Source: Pictodentalium vernedei
Taxonomy: Eukaryota; Mollusca; Scaphopoda; Dentaliida; Dentaliidae
Assembly (NCBI GenBank): GCA_031216915.1
Contig: CM062296.1
Coordinates: 455,776,681-455,840,680 of the forward strand
DNA: 64,000 nucleotides
Direction: 5' to 3'
Position 1 is the stretch's first letter. Each line of letters opens with the position of its first letter. Below are positions 1 through 10,231 of this stretch, in pieces. Below the pieces are notes generated by a model that saw only the letters and a program-made list of their open reading frames with translations, did no database searches and was not told the DNA's origin. A program made the position numbers and the translations under genes.

Positions 1-1039
1 TAATAGTTCAGAAGATATAAAACCATATTCCAAGGCGTTGTACATGTCACTGATCTCGTGCAAATATACAAACGGAATATATACAGTATCTTACAATGCA
101 GAACATCACTTAGAGGCTTTCTGAAACAGGTATTTTTTGAGATCTTTCTTGAAAAGGTTGACATTTGACAGTCTTTTAGGTGTTCTGGTAAATTATTCCA
201 CAAGTGAGGGCCAGCAAATGAGAATGGCCTATCTCCAAATGTCTTACACCTATCCTCACAGTCGTGCTTTTAACTTATCTGACAGCATTACCGTTACGCG
301 ACTAAAGCCCGTTTCCACTGTGCTATTGCTAGCACTCAAACATTTCAGTATTTCTGCTCATGAACAAATAAATGTTCAGAAACTTGGCATGATAGGAAAA
401 AAAATTACCTCACAACTGTGAAGGTTTGGTGTGCTAGAATGCTTATAGTGTTTTGTGGTAGGGCCGACACGATTATGCCGGACATTCTATAGACGGCGAG
501 GCACGTTGCACGCCCACTGCTCTTCGTGGAAAATTCAGACTCCTGCCCATCACAGGCCTGAGGTGGTCAAGAGTCAACTAATATGTGCATTGAGGTTTAA
601 GAAGGCAATTGCCCTGCTTCAAACTGAGAAGGTCAATTATTTATACTCCCATACTTTCTAGAACGCCGGACCTGGTGCCATGTGTTGTATCTTTATACTT
701 CTTTCACACATCAATTGCAATGTTTGCAATTTGATATTCTACAGCCTCTGACATTTCTCATGAGCCAGATGGGGAGGAAAGTAATGACTAATAATATATA
801 CTACTCAAAGTTTGCTAAGCATCAAGTATATCCAACTACCTGTGTTACGTTTTAGTTGAAATATTGTAATGAAAAGTGTTTATATATTTTCTATTTCATT
901 ATATCTTTAATGATTTAAGTACAGAAATTAAGATTTTATTTGTGTTTTGACTTTATTTTTTGGCTTTTGAATACGATAACAATGGAAAATGGATATTATT
1001 GGAAAAAGGGGAAATTTTTCAATTTGCCAAAAAGTTGAC
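1..1039. other. Unassigned AT-rich sequence
   Basis: I see no recognisable gene, repeat family or RNA in this stretch. The short open frames in it have no motifs and no codon pattern that would separate them from chance. From about 1040 onward the minus strand becomes transposase-like. Confidence 0.5.
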
Positions 1040-1741
1040 GGAGCGAACTGGTTTGGGTTCAATATCGAGTGTGAGACCCATTACTGTTAATTACAGCTTG
1101 ACAACGCCTTCTCATGCTCCCAATCAGGTTCATGGTGGGTCATTTGTGGGATGTTGTTCAATTGTTGACCAGCATGGTACCAAGCTCCTGGACATTTCTT
1201 GGCTGGACTGGATGGGCTGAAATTGCAAGCTGCAACTCATTCCAGACATGTTCGATTGGATTGAGGTCAGGGGATCTTGCTGGTCAGTCCATACGCCCAA
1301 TCCCCTCCCTCTGTCGGTACTCCCCGACAGCATGGGCAACATGAGGACGGGCATTATCGTCCATCAGAATGAATCTATCACCCACTGCACATGCATACAA
1401 TCTTACGTGGACATCCAGGATCTCATCAATATACCGCTGTGCAGTCAATGTATAACGTTCAAGGACACAGCTCTATACGTCCATCCCTGCTGATGCTGCT
1501 CCAGACCATGATTGACCTCCACCATAGCGGTCATACTCAGCAATGTTGGCTGATGGAATCACTCTCCTGGTCTTCTCCATACCCTAGACAGCCTATCTGT
1601 GTGGTCTAGGCAGTACCTTGACTCATCTGTAAAAAGGACAGGTCGCCAATCTTCTCTGGTCCACCCAACGTGGTCCATGGCCCATTCATATCGTGCCTGG
1701 CGGTGGATCTGGGACAGCAAGCGCTCGCGAAAAATAAACAT
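1040..1741 (-). pseudogene. Tc1/mariner-like transposase remnant
   Basis: Read on the minus strand, this encodes the C-terminal two thirds of a DDE transposase of the Tc1/mariner superfamily, which cuts and pastes DNA in the nucleus. Visible signatures in order are VLFTDESRYCL (first catalytic Asp), RVWRRPGE, MDDNARPH (second Asp) and RSPDLNPIEHVWNEL (third acidic position). The frame is broken by in-frame stops near 1561 (directly after RRPGE), near 1490, and before the PARSPDL motif. The N-terminal helix-turn-helix part is missing: sequence beyond about 1745 belongs to a fold-back repeat found elsewhere in the window. It is a dead, 5'-truncated copy. The family assignment is secure from the motif set; the exact clade is not. 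Confidence 0.85.
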
Positions 1742-1744
1742 TTG

Positions 1745-1835
1745 TCTCGGGCACTCATGAGATAATTTTGTCGATATCCACTCAAAAACACTAGATATCC
1801 TCTATTTATTCGCTTTACTGGAGCTCTCTTCTGAT
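1745..1835 (+). repeat. Fold-back element fragment
   Basis: The segment containing tatccactcaaaaacactag recurs near 34747 and 35106, and inverted near 32940. It abuts the truncated Tc1 remnant, so it probably inserted there or marks the break point. Confidence 0.5.
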
Positions 1836-3395
1836 GCAACATAAATAGTGATAGGCTGACGTTTCGTTCTCGTTTGTTCAGTTTTAAACTCAACGCAGAT
1901 TTACCCAATGGATTCAAAAGATTAACGTTCCATCAGTGATACGTCGTCGGGCGATTTACGTTTTCTTGAAAGCTCCTTTACTGCTGCTATGGCATATTTC
2001 CAAGCCTTATTTCTTTAAATATGAATCTTTCAAAATTTACTTTTAAAATGCCGATGGAGTCCGACCCAGTGCAAATAACATACTACTATATTTTTTGCTT
2101 TGTCTCATTTTCTTTCTCCAACATATTTATTTATGTATTGGTGTTTAAGGTCACATATTTCTGCACAATGGATATAAAGTCAAGTCCAGCCAACCATTTA
2201 TACTTCCCGGGGTTCACACAGAACCAACAGGAAATCTAATGATCACGGACCAACCAAAAGAAAACAACAAAAAAAATCTTATTTCTCTTACAAAAAAAAG
2301 TCTAATGATGAAGTGACTTGACATAAAGTGTAATGCTATTTATTACACATCCATTAAACTTTAAAAACTTGCATTTATCTGAATCGCCACTATGACATAA
2401 ATGTTTCTGTATTCAGCTGGTGATGTACAAACCGGAACTTTTTCCCAGCACCGTTTTTTTTGTTTTTACTAGTTCCTTTCCCGTCGAGTCATTAGTTCCT
2501 CTTAGAAAAGTTTCCAAATTTCGTTATACAGTTATCGATCGTCTGTCGCGTCGTGCGAAAATGAAAACGGCAAAAGCTAAATAAAGTCGGTTCACAAAAA
2601 AAAAATAGTTAACCAAAAATGAGATAATATTAACAAAAACAATCATTTCCAACCACCACATTAACCCAGTCACGTGGCTGTCTCGTCTGCGTGTCCTGTA
2701 GTATCCAAATTGATCAACTTCATTTCGATAAAAATTCGGACATCCTGACATGCTTCGAACTTCTTTTATAAAAGTTTCTCCCTGCTGTTTTGCAAATCTG
2801 TCAAAATTGTACTTATATTTTTACGTGTAGTAAAAGCCACCAAATGGTTAGGCGTGAATGGGCACCAGCCGAAGAGAAACGGCGATACGAATTTCAGCAA
2901 AAAGGCCATTAGAAAAGATAACGAATGTATTTTAGACCGGTTCCCAAAAGGTTGTTTTCATTTTTTATCGATCCATTTGATCCGTAAAGCTTCAAACAAA
3001 AACAAAGGGACTCTCCACTCTTGGGTTTAAACATCGGAATTAAAATTTGTTTATTTAAATGATTTTTAAAGCATGTGATGTCTAATAACACACAACGCGA
3101 TGTGAGTTTCAACCAGTGGGTGTACGGCTCTCGCGAAATAGTCCAATTCGTTATGTAAAACACCTAACGATTCAAACACGCATCGCTTTCTGTCTACTTA
3201 TATAATTTCAGCAAATGGAAGCTATGCAATTGGCAACACATTTATTTTAACACTCTGTCTTAACCAGATCTAAACTTTTTCACGTATCTGATAAAATAAA
3301 TGTACAAGTAGTGACAGGCATTGCAATTAATGACCATGCTAAAATATGCTCCTTTCAAATATGAAAGAGTTTACACATGTTCGAAACTATACGAT
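1836..3395. other. Unassigned flank of Polinton A, with a SINE tail piece
   Basis: No gene is recognisable. Near 2118-2175 a minus-strand SINE 3' end is present (tttatttatgtattggtgtt followed by aaggtcacat and gcacaatgg), matching the tails of the SINEs near 53341 and 62280. The remaining sequence up to the transposon end at 3396 shows only AT-rich, non-repetitive DNA. Confidence 0.45.
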
Positions 3396-3967
3396 AGTAG
3401 GGTATATAATTGCGGATTCTGGCTCGTTCACCTACTTTGAGCCAGAAATGCTAGTAACGTTATAAAATTGAGTTATTTTCTAAAAAATAATTTGGGTTTT
3501 TCCCAGAAGGAATCGATCACCTCGCGAAAACGTGTGCATTTTTGAGAGGTGATGGATTCGTTTCCAGGAAATCCCCGGATGTTTCTCGGAAAGTACGATT
3601 TACTGGCTCGGGAATTTTAAAAATTCCGGACGGAAAATACCCACTTGTTTCGAATTTCACACTGATTTCCCATAAGAAGGTGAATTTTTTTGTCGTGGAA
3701 AACGAACTAGGTCATCGAGGTTTCGACCAGGAACGGGGGATTTCGCGGGAAACGCGCGACGTTTGGGTCTAGTGAATTTTTCTGGTGAGCCAGAATATAG
3801 AGAGACTACTGAGTTTCCGTCGTCGTTCGAGCGTTGCGTTCCGGTGGAGGCGATCCGATCGGGAGGAGGGTGGCTATCGGAGGATGCGCGCGCGTTCCCG
3901 CGTTCGTGCTTGCGCGCGTGCGTGCGTGCGTCCGATTGTGTTTGTGTATGTATATATTACGTGTTAA
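3396..3967 (+). repeat. Polinton A left terminal inverted repeat
   Basis: About 570 bp that recur, inverted and diverged, at 18976-19512. Matching landmarks include gagccagaaatgc, ggaatcgatcacctcgcgaa, aattccggacg and ccgattgtgtttgtgt. The inner third is CpG-rich (gcgcgcgttcccgcgttcg), unlike the AT-rich gene spacers. The terminal dinucleotide is AG. Confidence 0.9.
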
Positions 3968-4152
3968 AAGATGAAGGAAAATTATAACAAAAAATTGTTT
4001 AATAATTGTTTAAAAAAATTTTTTTTAATTTTTATATAAAACAACAATGAAAATTTTAAATAAGAATATAAAAAAATATAACTGCTTTTTATCCATTAAA
4101 GAGAGAAAAAAATAATAAAATAAATAAATAAAATAAATAAATATAAAAAACA

Positions 4153-5091
4153 ATGTTTCTACACGTGGGAGATTCTAAGCGAAGGGACGAGCAGGTTCGC
4201 GAATTGATACGAAGCAGGGAGAACATTCAGGCGCAGGACAGAGCCAGGCGATTGGGAGAGGTGGGACTGAGACGAGAGGCGACAAAGTTGTTCAGACCCG
4301 TCATCGACGTTCAGGAACGAGCTAGGAAGGAGATCGTGGAAGAACTGAGACCCATAAGAGAAGGTTCTCTGAGGATGGGTTCCGTTCCCGGTAGTTCCGC
4401 GTCGAGAACTCCATCCGGTTACACTCCGGAGAGAATCGTGATCGATCCGAGTAGCGTCGGTAGCATCACGCCGAAAAGTTTGTCCGAATACACTCCGGAG
4501 AGGATCAAGACAGATGCTAGTAGCGTCGTCAGCAGCGCCGCCAGATATGACGACGGTAGAGAGAAAGATGCGATGTACGGATTTCATAAGGAAGGTGATG
4601 ACGATTTCGTTGGCGACACGCAAATATGGTTTGAAGGCGACTATTTGATCGTCGGTTCGAACAGGTACGAAATGACCGACGGATTGTACACGCTGCTCTC
4701 TCACAAGAGACCCGGCGAATACACCGAAGAGGATTACGAAAATTACGGAGACATTCTCGTCCAGACTCACGCCATGAAGAAGAACAACGATGCCACAGAG
4801 ACGGGTCCGAAGGATAGGAGAGGTTACAAGTGGAAGCACGTGGTGGAACCCATATGGAAGGCGAATGGGTATTTCGTGAAGTCGACGACTGGAAAGGGAA
4901 CAAAGACCAATGCGATATTTCTTCCACTCGATCCCCGTGCTTTGTCGAAGAGATTGAGATTGTTGTTGGCTAGCAGAGAGGCCGGTAGCACTTGAGTAAA
5001 TGACGAGATAGTGAGCGTGTGCGACGAATTGTTGAGGCAGACGTTTTTAACTAAGAAGGATTATCAAAAGTTGATGAATCATTTGAAATGA
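4153..5091 (+). pseudogene. Conserved Polinton protein 1 (unknown function), one in-frame stop
   Basis: First gene inside the left repeat. The 312-codon reading frame starts with ATG at 4153 after an A-rich leader and ends at a TGA at 5089-5091. One internal TGA at 4993-4995 interrupts it; the homologues in elements B and C have glycine at that place. The N-terminal 70 residues are highly charged and predicted helical (RARRLGEVGLRREATKLF). The C-terminal half holds the best conserved blocks (YENYGDILVQTHAMK, RGYKWKHVVEPIW, then a Leu-rich tail with CDELLRQ). No enzyme motif is visible. Being first in the capsid gene block in all three elements suggests a structural or assembly role, but that is inference from position only. 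Confidence 0.75.
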
Positions 5092-5181
5092 TAAAATAGT
5101 AAGAGTAGAGAGAAAATTTTTTTTTTTTAAAAATAATAAGTATATAAAATAATATATATTCACAAATAATAATAATAATAA

Positions 5182-5206
5182 CCCCCCCCCCCCCCAAAAA
5201 AAAAAA
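5182..5206 (+). repeat. C14-A11 homopolymer tract
   Basis: A run of 14 C followed by 11 A lies 20 bases before the start of the next gene. It is an unusual leader; length polymorphism or an assembly artefact is possible. Confidence 0.8.
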
Positions 5207-5226
5207 CGAATTCTCACCAAAAAAAA

Positions 5227-5615
5227 ATGTTGTTGATAAATAACAGGGGATACGCTAGATCATACGTCTATGGCGGGTCCGGCATCGTCGATTCGATGAT
5301 GCGATTCTTAACTCATAATTTCACCGGCGACGCCGCAAAACAGATCACGTCAAGCGCTCTCAAAATCGGAAAGAAGACGGCCATCGACGCTGGTAAGAAA
5401 ACTGCTGCCGAAGCGAGAGGTAGAATAGCTTCGGAAGCCGAAAAGAGTGGAGCTGACGCATTGATTAATAAATTGATAACTCCATCGCAACCGCCTGCGA
5501 AATGATCGAGAATTGAACCGAAAAGTTGGAAAGACTTCTATGACAATGCCGTGCCGATACAGGGGACTTGGCTAAAATGACGAGAGGATTGGAATTGAAA
5601 GTGATTCATAAATAA
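5227..5615 (+). pseudogene. Small Ala/Lys-rich virion-core-like protein, broken
   Basis: A small basic protein of about 125 codons starting at ATG 5227. The first 40 residues hold a GGSGIVDSM-type turn followed by a predicted amphipathic helix. The middle is an alternating Ala/Lys/Gly stretch (KKTAIDAGKKTAAEARGRIA) resembling the DNA-condensing core or membrane-active proteins of adenovirus-like particles. This is a resemblance in composition, not a proven homology. An in-frame TGA at 5503-5505 stands where element C has CGA, and a deletion near 5565 shifts the last 15 codons. Homologues lie at the same relative place in B and C, always between protein 1 and the ATPase. Confidence 0.7.
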
Positions 5616-5629
5616 AACAAAACTTTTAT

Positions 5630-5665
<36 letters not shown>

Positions 5666-5745
5666 AAATAGAAATTAAAAAATAAAAAAAAATAGAAAAA
5701 AAACATAATTCAAAACATAGTGAAAAAAAAACTGGAGAAAAAAAA
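5616..5745 (+). promoter_or_regulatory. TATA-rich spacer before the ATPase gene
   Basis: A (TA)n-rich tract followed by an A-rich leader ending directly at the ATG. The same design (tatata tract, then poly-A, then ATG) precedes most plus-strand genes of this element, which suggests each gene has its own AT-rich promoter. No experimental support is available. Confidence 0.35.
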
Positions 5746-6572
5746 ATGGATATCAAAGACATGTCTTGGAATGACGCAGTGACTAAGACATCGAACGAAG
5801 AGTTCTTTCCTACGAGCATAAGAGGTCTGATGGTGGGAAAATCGAATTGCGGAAAGACCAATCTCTTGATGAATCTGCTGCTGCGACCCGGGTGGTTGGA
5901 TTATGACAGATTATTCGTTTTCGGCAAGAGTCTCTTTCAACCAGAGTACAGATTGCTTCGAAAGTGCATGATGCGTAAATTACCCAAGGACGCCATGTCG
6001 AGAATCTTCGACAATCGTGACGAATTTGAAGGACATGAGACTTCGAACATATTGGAAGGAGCGCCGAGAGAATTGACCAGGAGAAACGTCGAGTATTCGA
6101 ACTTGGAATGTCTGTTTTACGAGAATGCTGACGACGTTCCCAATCCCAGACAGTTGAAGTCGGAGAAGAAGAATCTCATGATCTTTGACGATCTGTTGTT
6201 GGAGAGACAGAATTGATGTGAATCGGATTACGTTCGGGGATGTCACAGCAATGTGGATTGTTTCTACCTGTCTCAGAATTATTTTCGACTGCCCAGACAG
6301 ACGATAAGGGAGAATGCTAATTTTCTGTGTCTCTTTCACCCGGATTTGAAGAATTTCAATCACATCTATGGAGATCACGTGGCAAACAACATGAGCACGG
6401 AAGAATTCAGGAGATTCTGTAAGAAGGTGTGGGACAAGGGACTTCACAAGTTCGTCATATCAATTTGACTAGCGAATTTAACAAAAGAAGATATCGAAGC
6501 GGATTCGACGATTTTTTTTATATTCCCGATGATAATAATAATACAGAAGAGAATAAAAATAAAAAAAATTAA
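5746..6572 (+). pseudogene. Packaging ATPase (FtsK/HerA type, A32-like), broken
   Basis: Putative genome-packaging ATPase that would pump element DNA into capsids. The Walker A loop GKSNCGKT lies near residue 38, with TNLLMNLLLRP after it. The Walker B is LMIFDDLLLE near residue 147, followed by the conserved QNYFRLPRQTIRENANF block. Start is the ATG at 5746 after a run of A. A TGA at 6214-6216 splits it between RQN and CES, and element B carries TGA at the same codon. A one-base shift near 6455 throws the last 35 codons, which end with an acidic/Asn tail at 6572. The length of about 270 codons fits the family. Homologues in B and C follow the same neighbour. Confidence 0.9.
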
Positions 6573-6623
6573 AAAATATAACAAACAAATATATATAATT
6601 AATAAATAATAATTTAAAAAAAT

Positions 6624-7375
6624 ATGTCAGAACATCGCATATTGGAACAGATAGTCGAAAATACAGATGCGAAACAGTCCTTTCAAATCATTGTGAGTCA
6701 CGACACGACTCGTTTCATGATGAAATTCGAACCTTCCATCGAATTGAAGAAGGAAAAGAGATACGAGATGGCATTGGTTAATCTCGAGACTTACTATTCG
6801 TTTCCCAACGTCACGGAAAAGAACAACACATTCAAGTATTCCGACGGAGTGGATTGGCTCGAGATTCGAATTCCCAAAGGGAGTTATGACATTGACGATC
6901 TGAACCATCACATCCAGACGAGACTGAAGACCGATGGTCACGGAGGCAATATGATAAGACTCGCTCCCAATATGAGTACTCTGCAGATGATAGTAGACTT
7001 GGGAGATAATTTTCGAGTGGATTTTAGTGGGGAAGATTCGATCGGTGAGATGTTGGGATTCTATCGAAAGATATATCGAGGTCATGCGTGTCCGAAAATA
7101 TGGTGGACATTCTCGCAATCAATAGCATTTTAGTGAATGTGAACGTGATCTCGGGAAGTTACTTAAACGGTTGCACTCAACCTATGATCTACTTGTTCAT
7201 TCTGGATGTTTTGCCAGGTTACAAGATCATGGAGCAACCTCAAAATCTCGTCTATTTACCCGTGATTCTGGACACGTTGTATAGCATGAAAGCCACGTTG
7301 ATGGATCAGAATGGCAATCTCTTAGATCTTCACAGAGAGAGAGAGTGACTATATGATTTCACATCAGAGAGATAC
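6624..7375 (+). pseudogene. Putative minor capsid (penton-like) protein, frameshifted
   Basis: The frame starts at ATG 6624 with an A-rich leader. The N-terminal half reads KRYEMALVNLETYYSFPNVT then FKYSDGVDWLEIRIPKGSYD, blocks that alternate beta-strand-like segments. Element B has a close homologue in the same place after the ATPase. In Polintons the gene beside the ATPase commonly encodes the single-jelly-roll minor capsid protein, so that is the most likely role; I see no diagnostic motif. A one-base deletion near 7089 shifts frame, and the rest continues in another frame from 7088 (SENMVDILAINSILVNV) to 7348. A two-base GA expansion near 7340 disturbs the C-terminus. Confidence 0.65.
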
Positions 7376-7751
7376 GAAAAAAAAAAAATTCAAGTAAATA
7401 AAAAAAAATAAATATAATTTGAAAAAAAAAATGTTTTTTTTTTTTATTTTTATATATATATATATATAAGAAATTAAAAAAAAAACAAACTCATAATATT
7501 TATAATAATAAAAAAACAAACAAATTTATAATATTCCTAATTAAAAAAAAACGTTTTCGTCATCAAAACAACGTTCGCTTAACAAAACGTTTTTAGCATT
7601 TTCTAAACATTTACATGAGTGTACATTAGAAAGAATTTGATCAGAATGAATCGAATATGACTCGCGTTTAAATGGGTACGTAAACTTGTTTTTGTTACTA
7701 TTGCCAATCATATCTCAAAATTGAAACTATCTCGAAAATATCAAAACGTGT
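7376..7751 (+). other. AT-rich intergenic spacer of Polinton A
   Basis: Homopolymer A and T runs and a (TA)n tract. There is no open frame of interest, and it is probably regulatory spacer between gene blocks. Confidence 0.5.
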
Positions 7752-8147
7752 TTGAACGATAAAAATGCGTTTTATTATCGAAATTATCACGTGATTATAG
7801 ATATCCTAGATCATTTAAAGTATAATTTGAAACTTGTAAAACGTTACAAATACGGGGAAATTTATTACATGTATATTTGTGCAAAAAACATAGTTAATGT
7901 ATTCGATCGTGGTGGTGGTGATGAACATATTGAAAAATCCATTCGTCAGTGTGTCAGATATATTTGCAGATTACACTCGTTTGCGTCGAATAGATCGTGG
8001 ATTGATCTTGAATTAAGGATAGAAATCATTATGCTTTATTCCCCGTATCTTCCTAACGACGACGACGATGACGAAAAAATGATGGTTTTATTGGAATATG
8101 AAAAGCATAAAATCCTTCTTTTGAAAAAATCTAATAATAAAAAATAA
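7752..8147 (+). CDS. Unknown Polinton A protein, intact frame
   Basis: An open frame of about 131 codons without an ATG at its 5' edge: an in-frame stop lies at 7722-7724, the first codon after it that could initiate is TTG at 7752, and the first in-frame ATG is at 7869. It is rich in Lys, Tyr and Ile in the first half (NYHVIIDILDHLKYNLK) with an acidic patch DDDDDEKM near residue 105 and a Lys/Asn-rich tail. I recognise no family. Unlike most neighbours it has no internal stop. Whether the true N-terminus lies upstream in a broken part cannot be told. Elements B and C do not show it in the parts that remain. Confidence 0.45.
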   Translation: MNDKNAFYYRNYHVIIDILDHLKYNLKLVKRYKYGEIYYMYICAKNIVNVFDRGGGDEHIEKSIRQCVRYICRLHSFASNRSWIDLELRIEIIMLYSPYLPNDDDDDEKMMVLLEYEKHKILLLKKSNNKK

Positions 8148-8344
8148 TTGTGCAATCGTAATAAATTAAAAGAGTTCTTTCATTTGTTTGATGATGAGAG
8201 GAATAGAAAGTGTATTACTACTATCTATGGAGAGAAAAAATAAATAATAGAAAAAATAATAATAATAAAAAATCGAAAAAAAATTAAAAAAAACTTTTTT
8301 TTTAGGACTTAGAAATTTTTTTTTTTTCATATACATATATAATT
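8148..8344 (+). other. AT-rich leader
   Basis: Poly-A and poly-T tracts with tatatataatt immediately before the next ATG, the same leader design as the other plus-strand genes. Confidence 0.4.
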
Positions 8345-8704
8345 ATGAGTAAAACGAACAATTCCATGGAATCGAGAGCTTGGTTTCTTCTAACGGCATT
8401 GTGTAGAGCTTACGCGATTTGCATGAACGAACAACTTCCTTGGATCTTGCACGAAGGATGTCTTGGCTGTCTGGAGGAGAGAGAATTTAATCACATTAAT
8501 CATTCGTGTCTCATGATGGAATGGGAAGACATCGTCATCACGTATTTCCTGTCTGCATTGGAATGTGTACGATGCAACTATGTGATCGAATGCTGGAAGC
8601 AGTTCGTGTCTTGCATTGGAGAATCAGAACCTACAAAATCAGAAGAGTTGAAGTTAGCGCATCGATGTCTCACCACCGAAGACAGGGGATGCATTTTGGA
8701 ATAG
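8345..8704 (+). CDS. Small Cys/His-rich protein, intact, unknown
   Basis: 119 residues from ATG 8345 to TAG 8704 with no break. It has ten cysteines and several histidines; CLGCLEEREFNHINHSC and ECVRCNYVIEC give two CxxC pairs with nearby His/Cys, so metal binding is plausible. The rest is predicted helical. There is no signal peptide or membrane segment. Located between capsid-side genes and the membrane-protein gene of the element, it could be an accessory regulator or host-interaction protein, but nothing in the sequence shows which. It is notable for staying open while adjacent genes carry several stops. Confidence 0.6.
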   Translation: MSKTNNSMESRAWFLLTALCRAYAICMNEQLPWILHEGCLGCLEEREFNHINHSCLMMEWEDIVITYFLSALECVRCNYVIECWKQFVSCIGESEPTKSEELKLAHRCLTTEDRGCILE

Positions 8705-8897
8705 TTATTGGAAAGGGGGATATCGCTACCACCACCACCACTAAGACAATGTTCCAACGGGAATCACGTTTTTTTATGGATTCCTTGTTGAAGGTTAGAA
8801 ACCATTAAAAAACATTTTTCGTTAATTAAATAAGGGGTGAAAATAAAAAAACACTTAAAAAAATAATAATAATAGATATAAATAAAACAAAATAAAA

Positions 8898-9575
8898 ATG
8901 GAACTTCGAAGTAAAAAAATTTATCCATCGTTAGAAAAATTGGACGTCGAGCCCTTGGCACTTCTTCTACCACCATCACCAGAAAGTAGCGACAGCATGA
9001 GATAGAAGTATTGAATTGAACAAATCAATAGAATTCAATTATATCTGATGCGAGAGAGAGATTGACGTCATTCGCTCAACAAGAAATATTTGAGATTCGA
9101 GAAATCCGTGAGTGGTGTGGATTTGACTCTCGTCGCAATCTCTATGGGGTTGAATGTTGTCTGAATAAGTCTATTGTCGACCACCATCGTTGCTCGTCCA
9201 GTCGTGTTGGCCATATAAGGATTGGCCTTGACTGCCAGATTCGCCAGCATGATCAGAAAATTTCTCGCTAAGAAATTATCTGTGAAGGCAAAGAAACATG
9301 AAAACGTCAGCATTTTAGCTGATGCAAAGACTGACACCGTGTCGGATAAGATCTCTATGGCATTGAAAGATGGTAGGATTTCGGACGGCAAATACATCGA
9401 CATATTGAACGAAAAACAAAAATACAAAGTCATGAAAGCGAAGATAAGAGTCAAGAGTCGTCAGATCATCAAGGAACAATTGAAGGATTCTCTTGTGGAA
9501 AAAGGTAGGGAAGAAGCGAGACAATCCTTTCGTAAATTGTTGGATCCCAAAAAGATTCCAGAAGCAATCGATTGA
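8898..9575 (+). pseudogene. Membrane-associated Polinton protein with five in-frame stops
   Basis: One continuous 226-codon frame starts at ATG 8898 (MELRSKKIYPSLEKLDVEPL) and ends at 9573-9575, but is interrupted by TAG 9000, TGA near 9009, TGA near 9060, TGA near 9162 and TAA near 9213. No frameshift is needed, so only point nonsense changes separate the parts. Residues about 68-115 form two hydrophobic stretches (VDLTLVAISMGLNVV and LLSTTIVARPVVLAI), predicted membrane helices. The C-terminal 115 residues are Lys-rich and helical (KKLSVKAKKHENVSILADAK). A virion-membrane or fusion-assisting role is conceivable but not shown. Confidence 0.65.
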
Positions 9576-9667
9576 AAACCAAAAAAATGTATGTATATAA
9601 AAGAAGAACAAACAAAAAACAAAACTGAGAAAAAAAATTTAAAAAAATAAATAATTAAAAAATATAT

Positions 9668-10231
9668 ATGAAAAAACATACAAAACAAATGTATTGCATC
9701 AAATGCAAGAGAGTTACCGATACGGTTAACTTTAAAAAAGTACTGACGAAAAATAAAACTCCCATGCTTCGCAGAACATGCAAAGTGTGCGGTTCAACCA
9801 AGATGCAATTCATCAAACATGGTGCCAGTCTGACGAATAAATTGATTAATAATCTACCTGTCAATATTCATCTGTAAATTCACTGGACCCGGCACGAAAT
9901 TAAATAAGAGATTGAATCGAGATCTGACACCTAAATCTTGGAGCAAACCCATCAATAGAGTGGATTCGGCTGCTTACGCACACGATCTGTGTTATGCTAA
10001 ACATCCCAATGTCGAGACTCATAATTTAATCTGTGATAAAGACATGTTGATGATGTTGAAAAATATATCGAATCCCACTAGGAGAGAGAGACTCAAACGT
10101 TCACTGGTCAGTAAAGTGATCGGTACCAAGCGTCGATTCGGATGGGGACATAAGAAAAAAAATGTCCAGAAAACATTATTAATGAGTGCATTGGCGAATG
10201 AACTACACAAACCTGTCACGCATAAATTTTG
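9668..10231 (+). pseudogene. Zinc-ribbon plus phospholipase A2-like protein, frameshifted
   Basis: The N-terminal part from ATG 9668 shows two CxxC pairs (YCIKCKR and TCKVCGS) in a zinc-ribbon-like arrangement. A frameshift near 9877-9885 leads into a second frame with FTGPGT, a PLA2 calcium-loop-like motif, and then DSAAYAHDLCYAKH, the HDxxY signature carrying the catalytic His-Asp pair of PLA2s. This pattern is like the parvoviral capsid PLA2 domain, which breaches endosomal membranes during entry. The lipase role here is inference from the motifs. The C-terminus is very basic (KRRFGWGHKKK). No stop separates this frame from the first codons of the integrase, so the two genes may have been fused or the stop was lost. 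Confidence 0.7.

Noticed and set aside
4159..4839. A 226-codon open frame on the minus strand over protein 1
   Set aside because: It is the antisense of the conserved gene; the plus-strand protein is conserved in three elements while this frame is not.
5980..6447. Minus-strand 155-codon frame over the ATPase
   Set aside because: Antisense shadow of a gene with Walker motifs.
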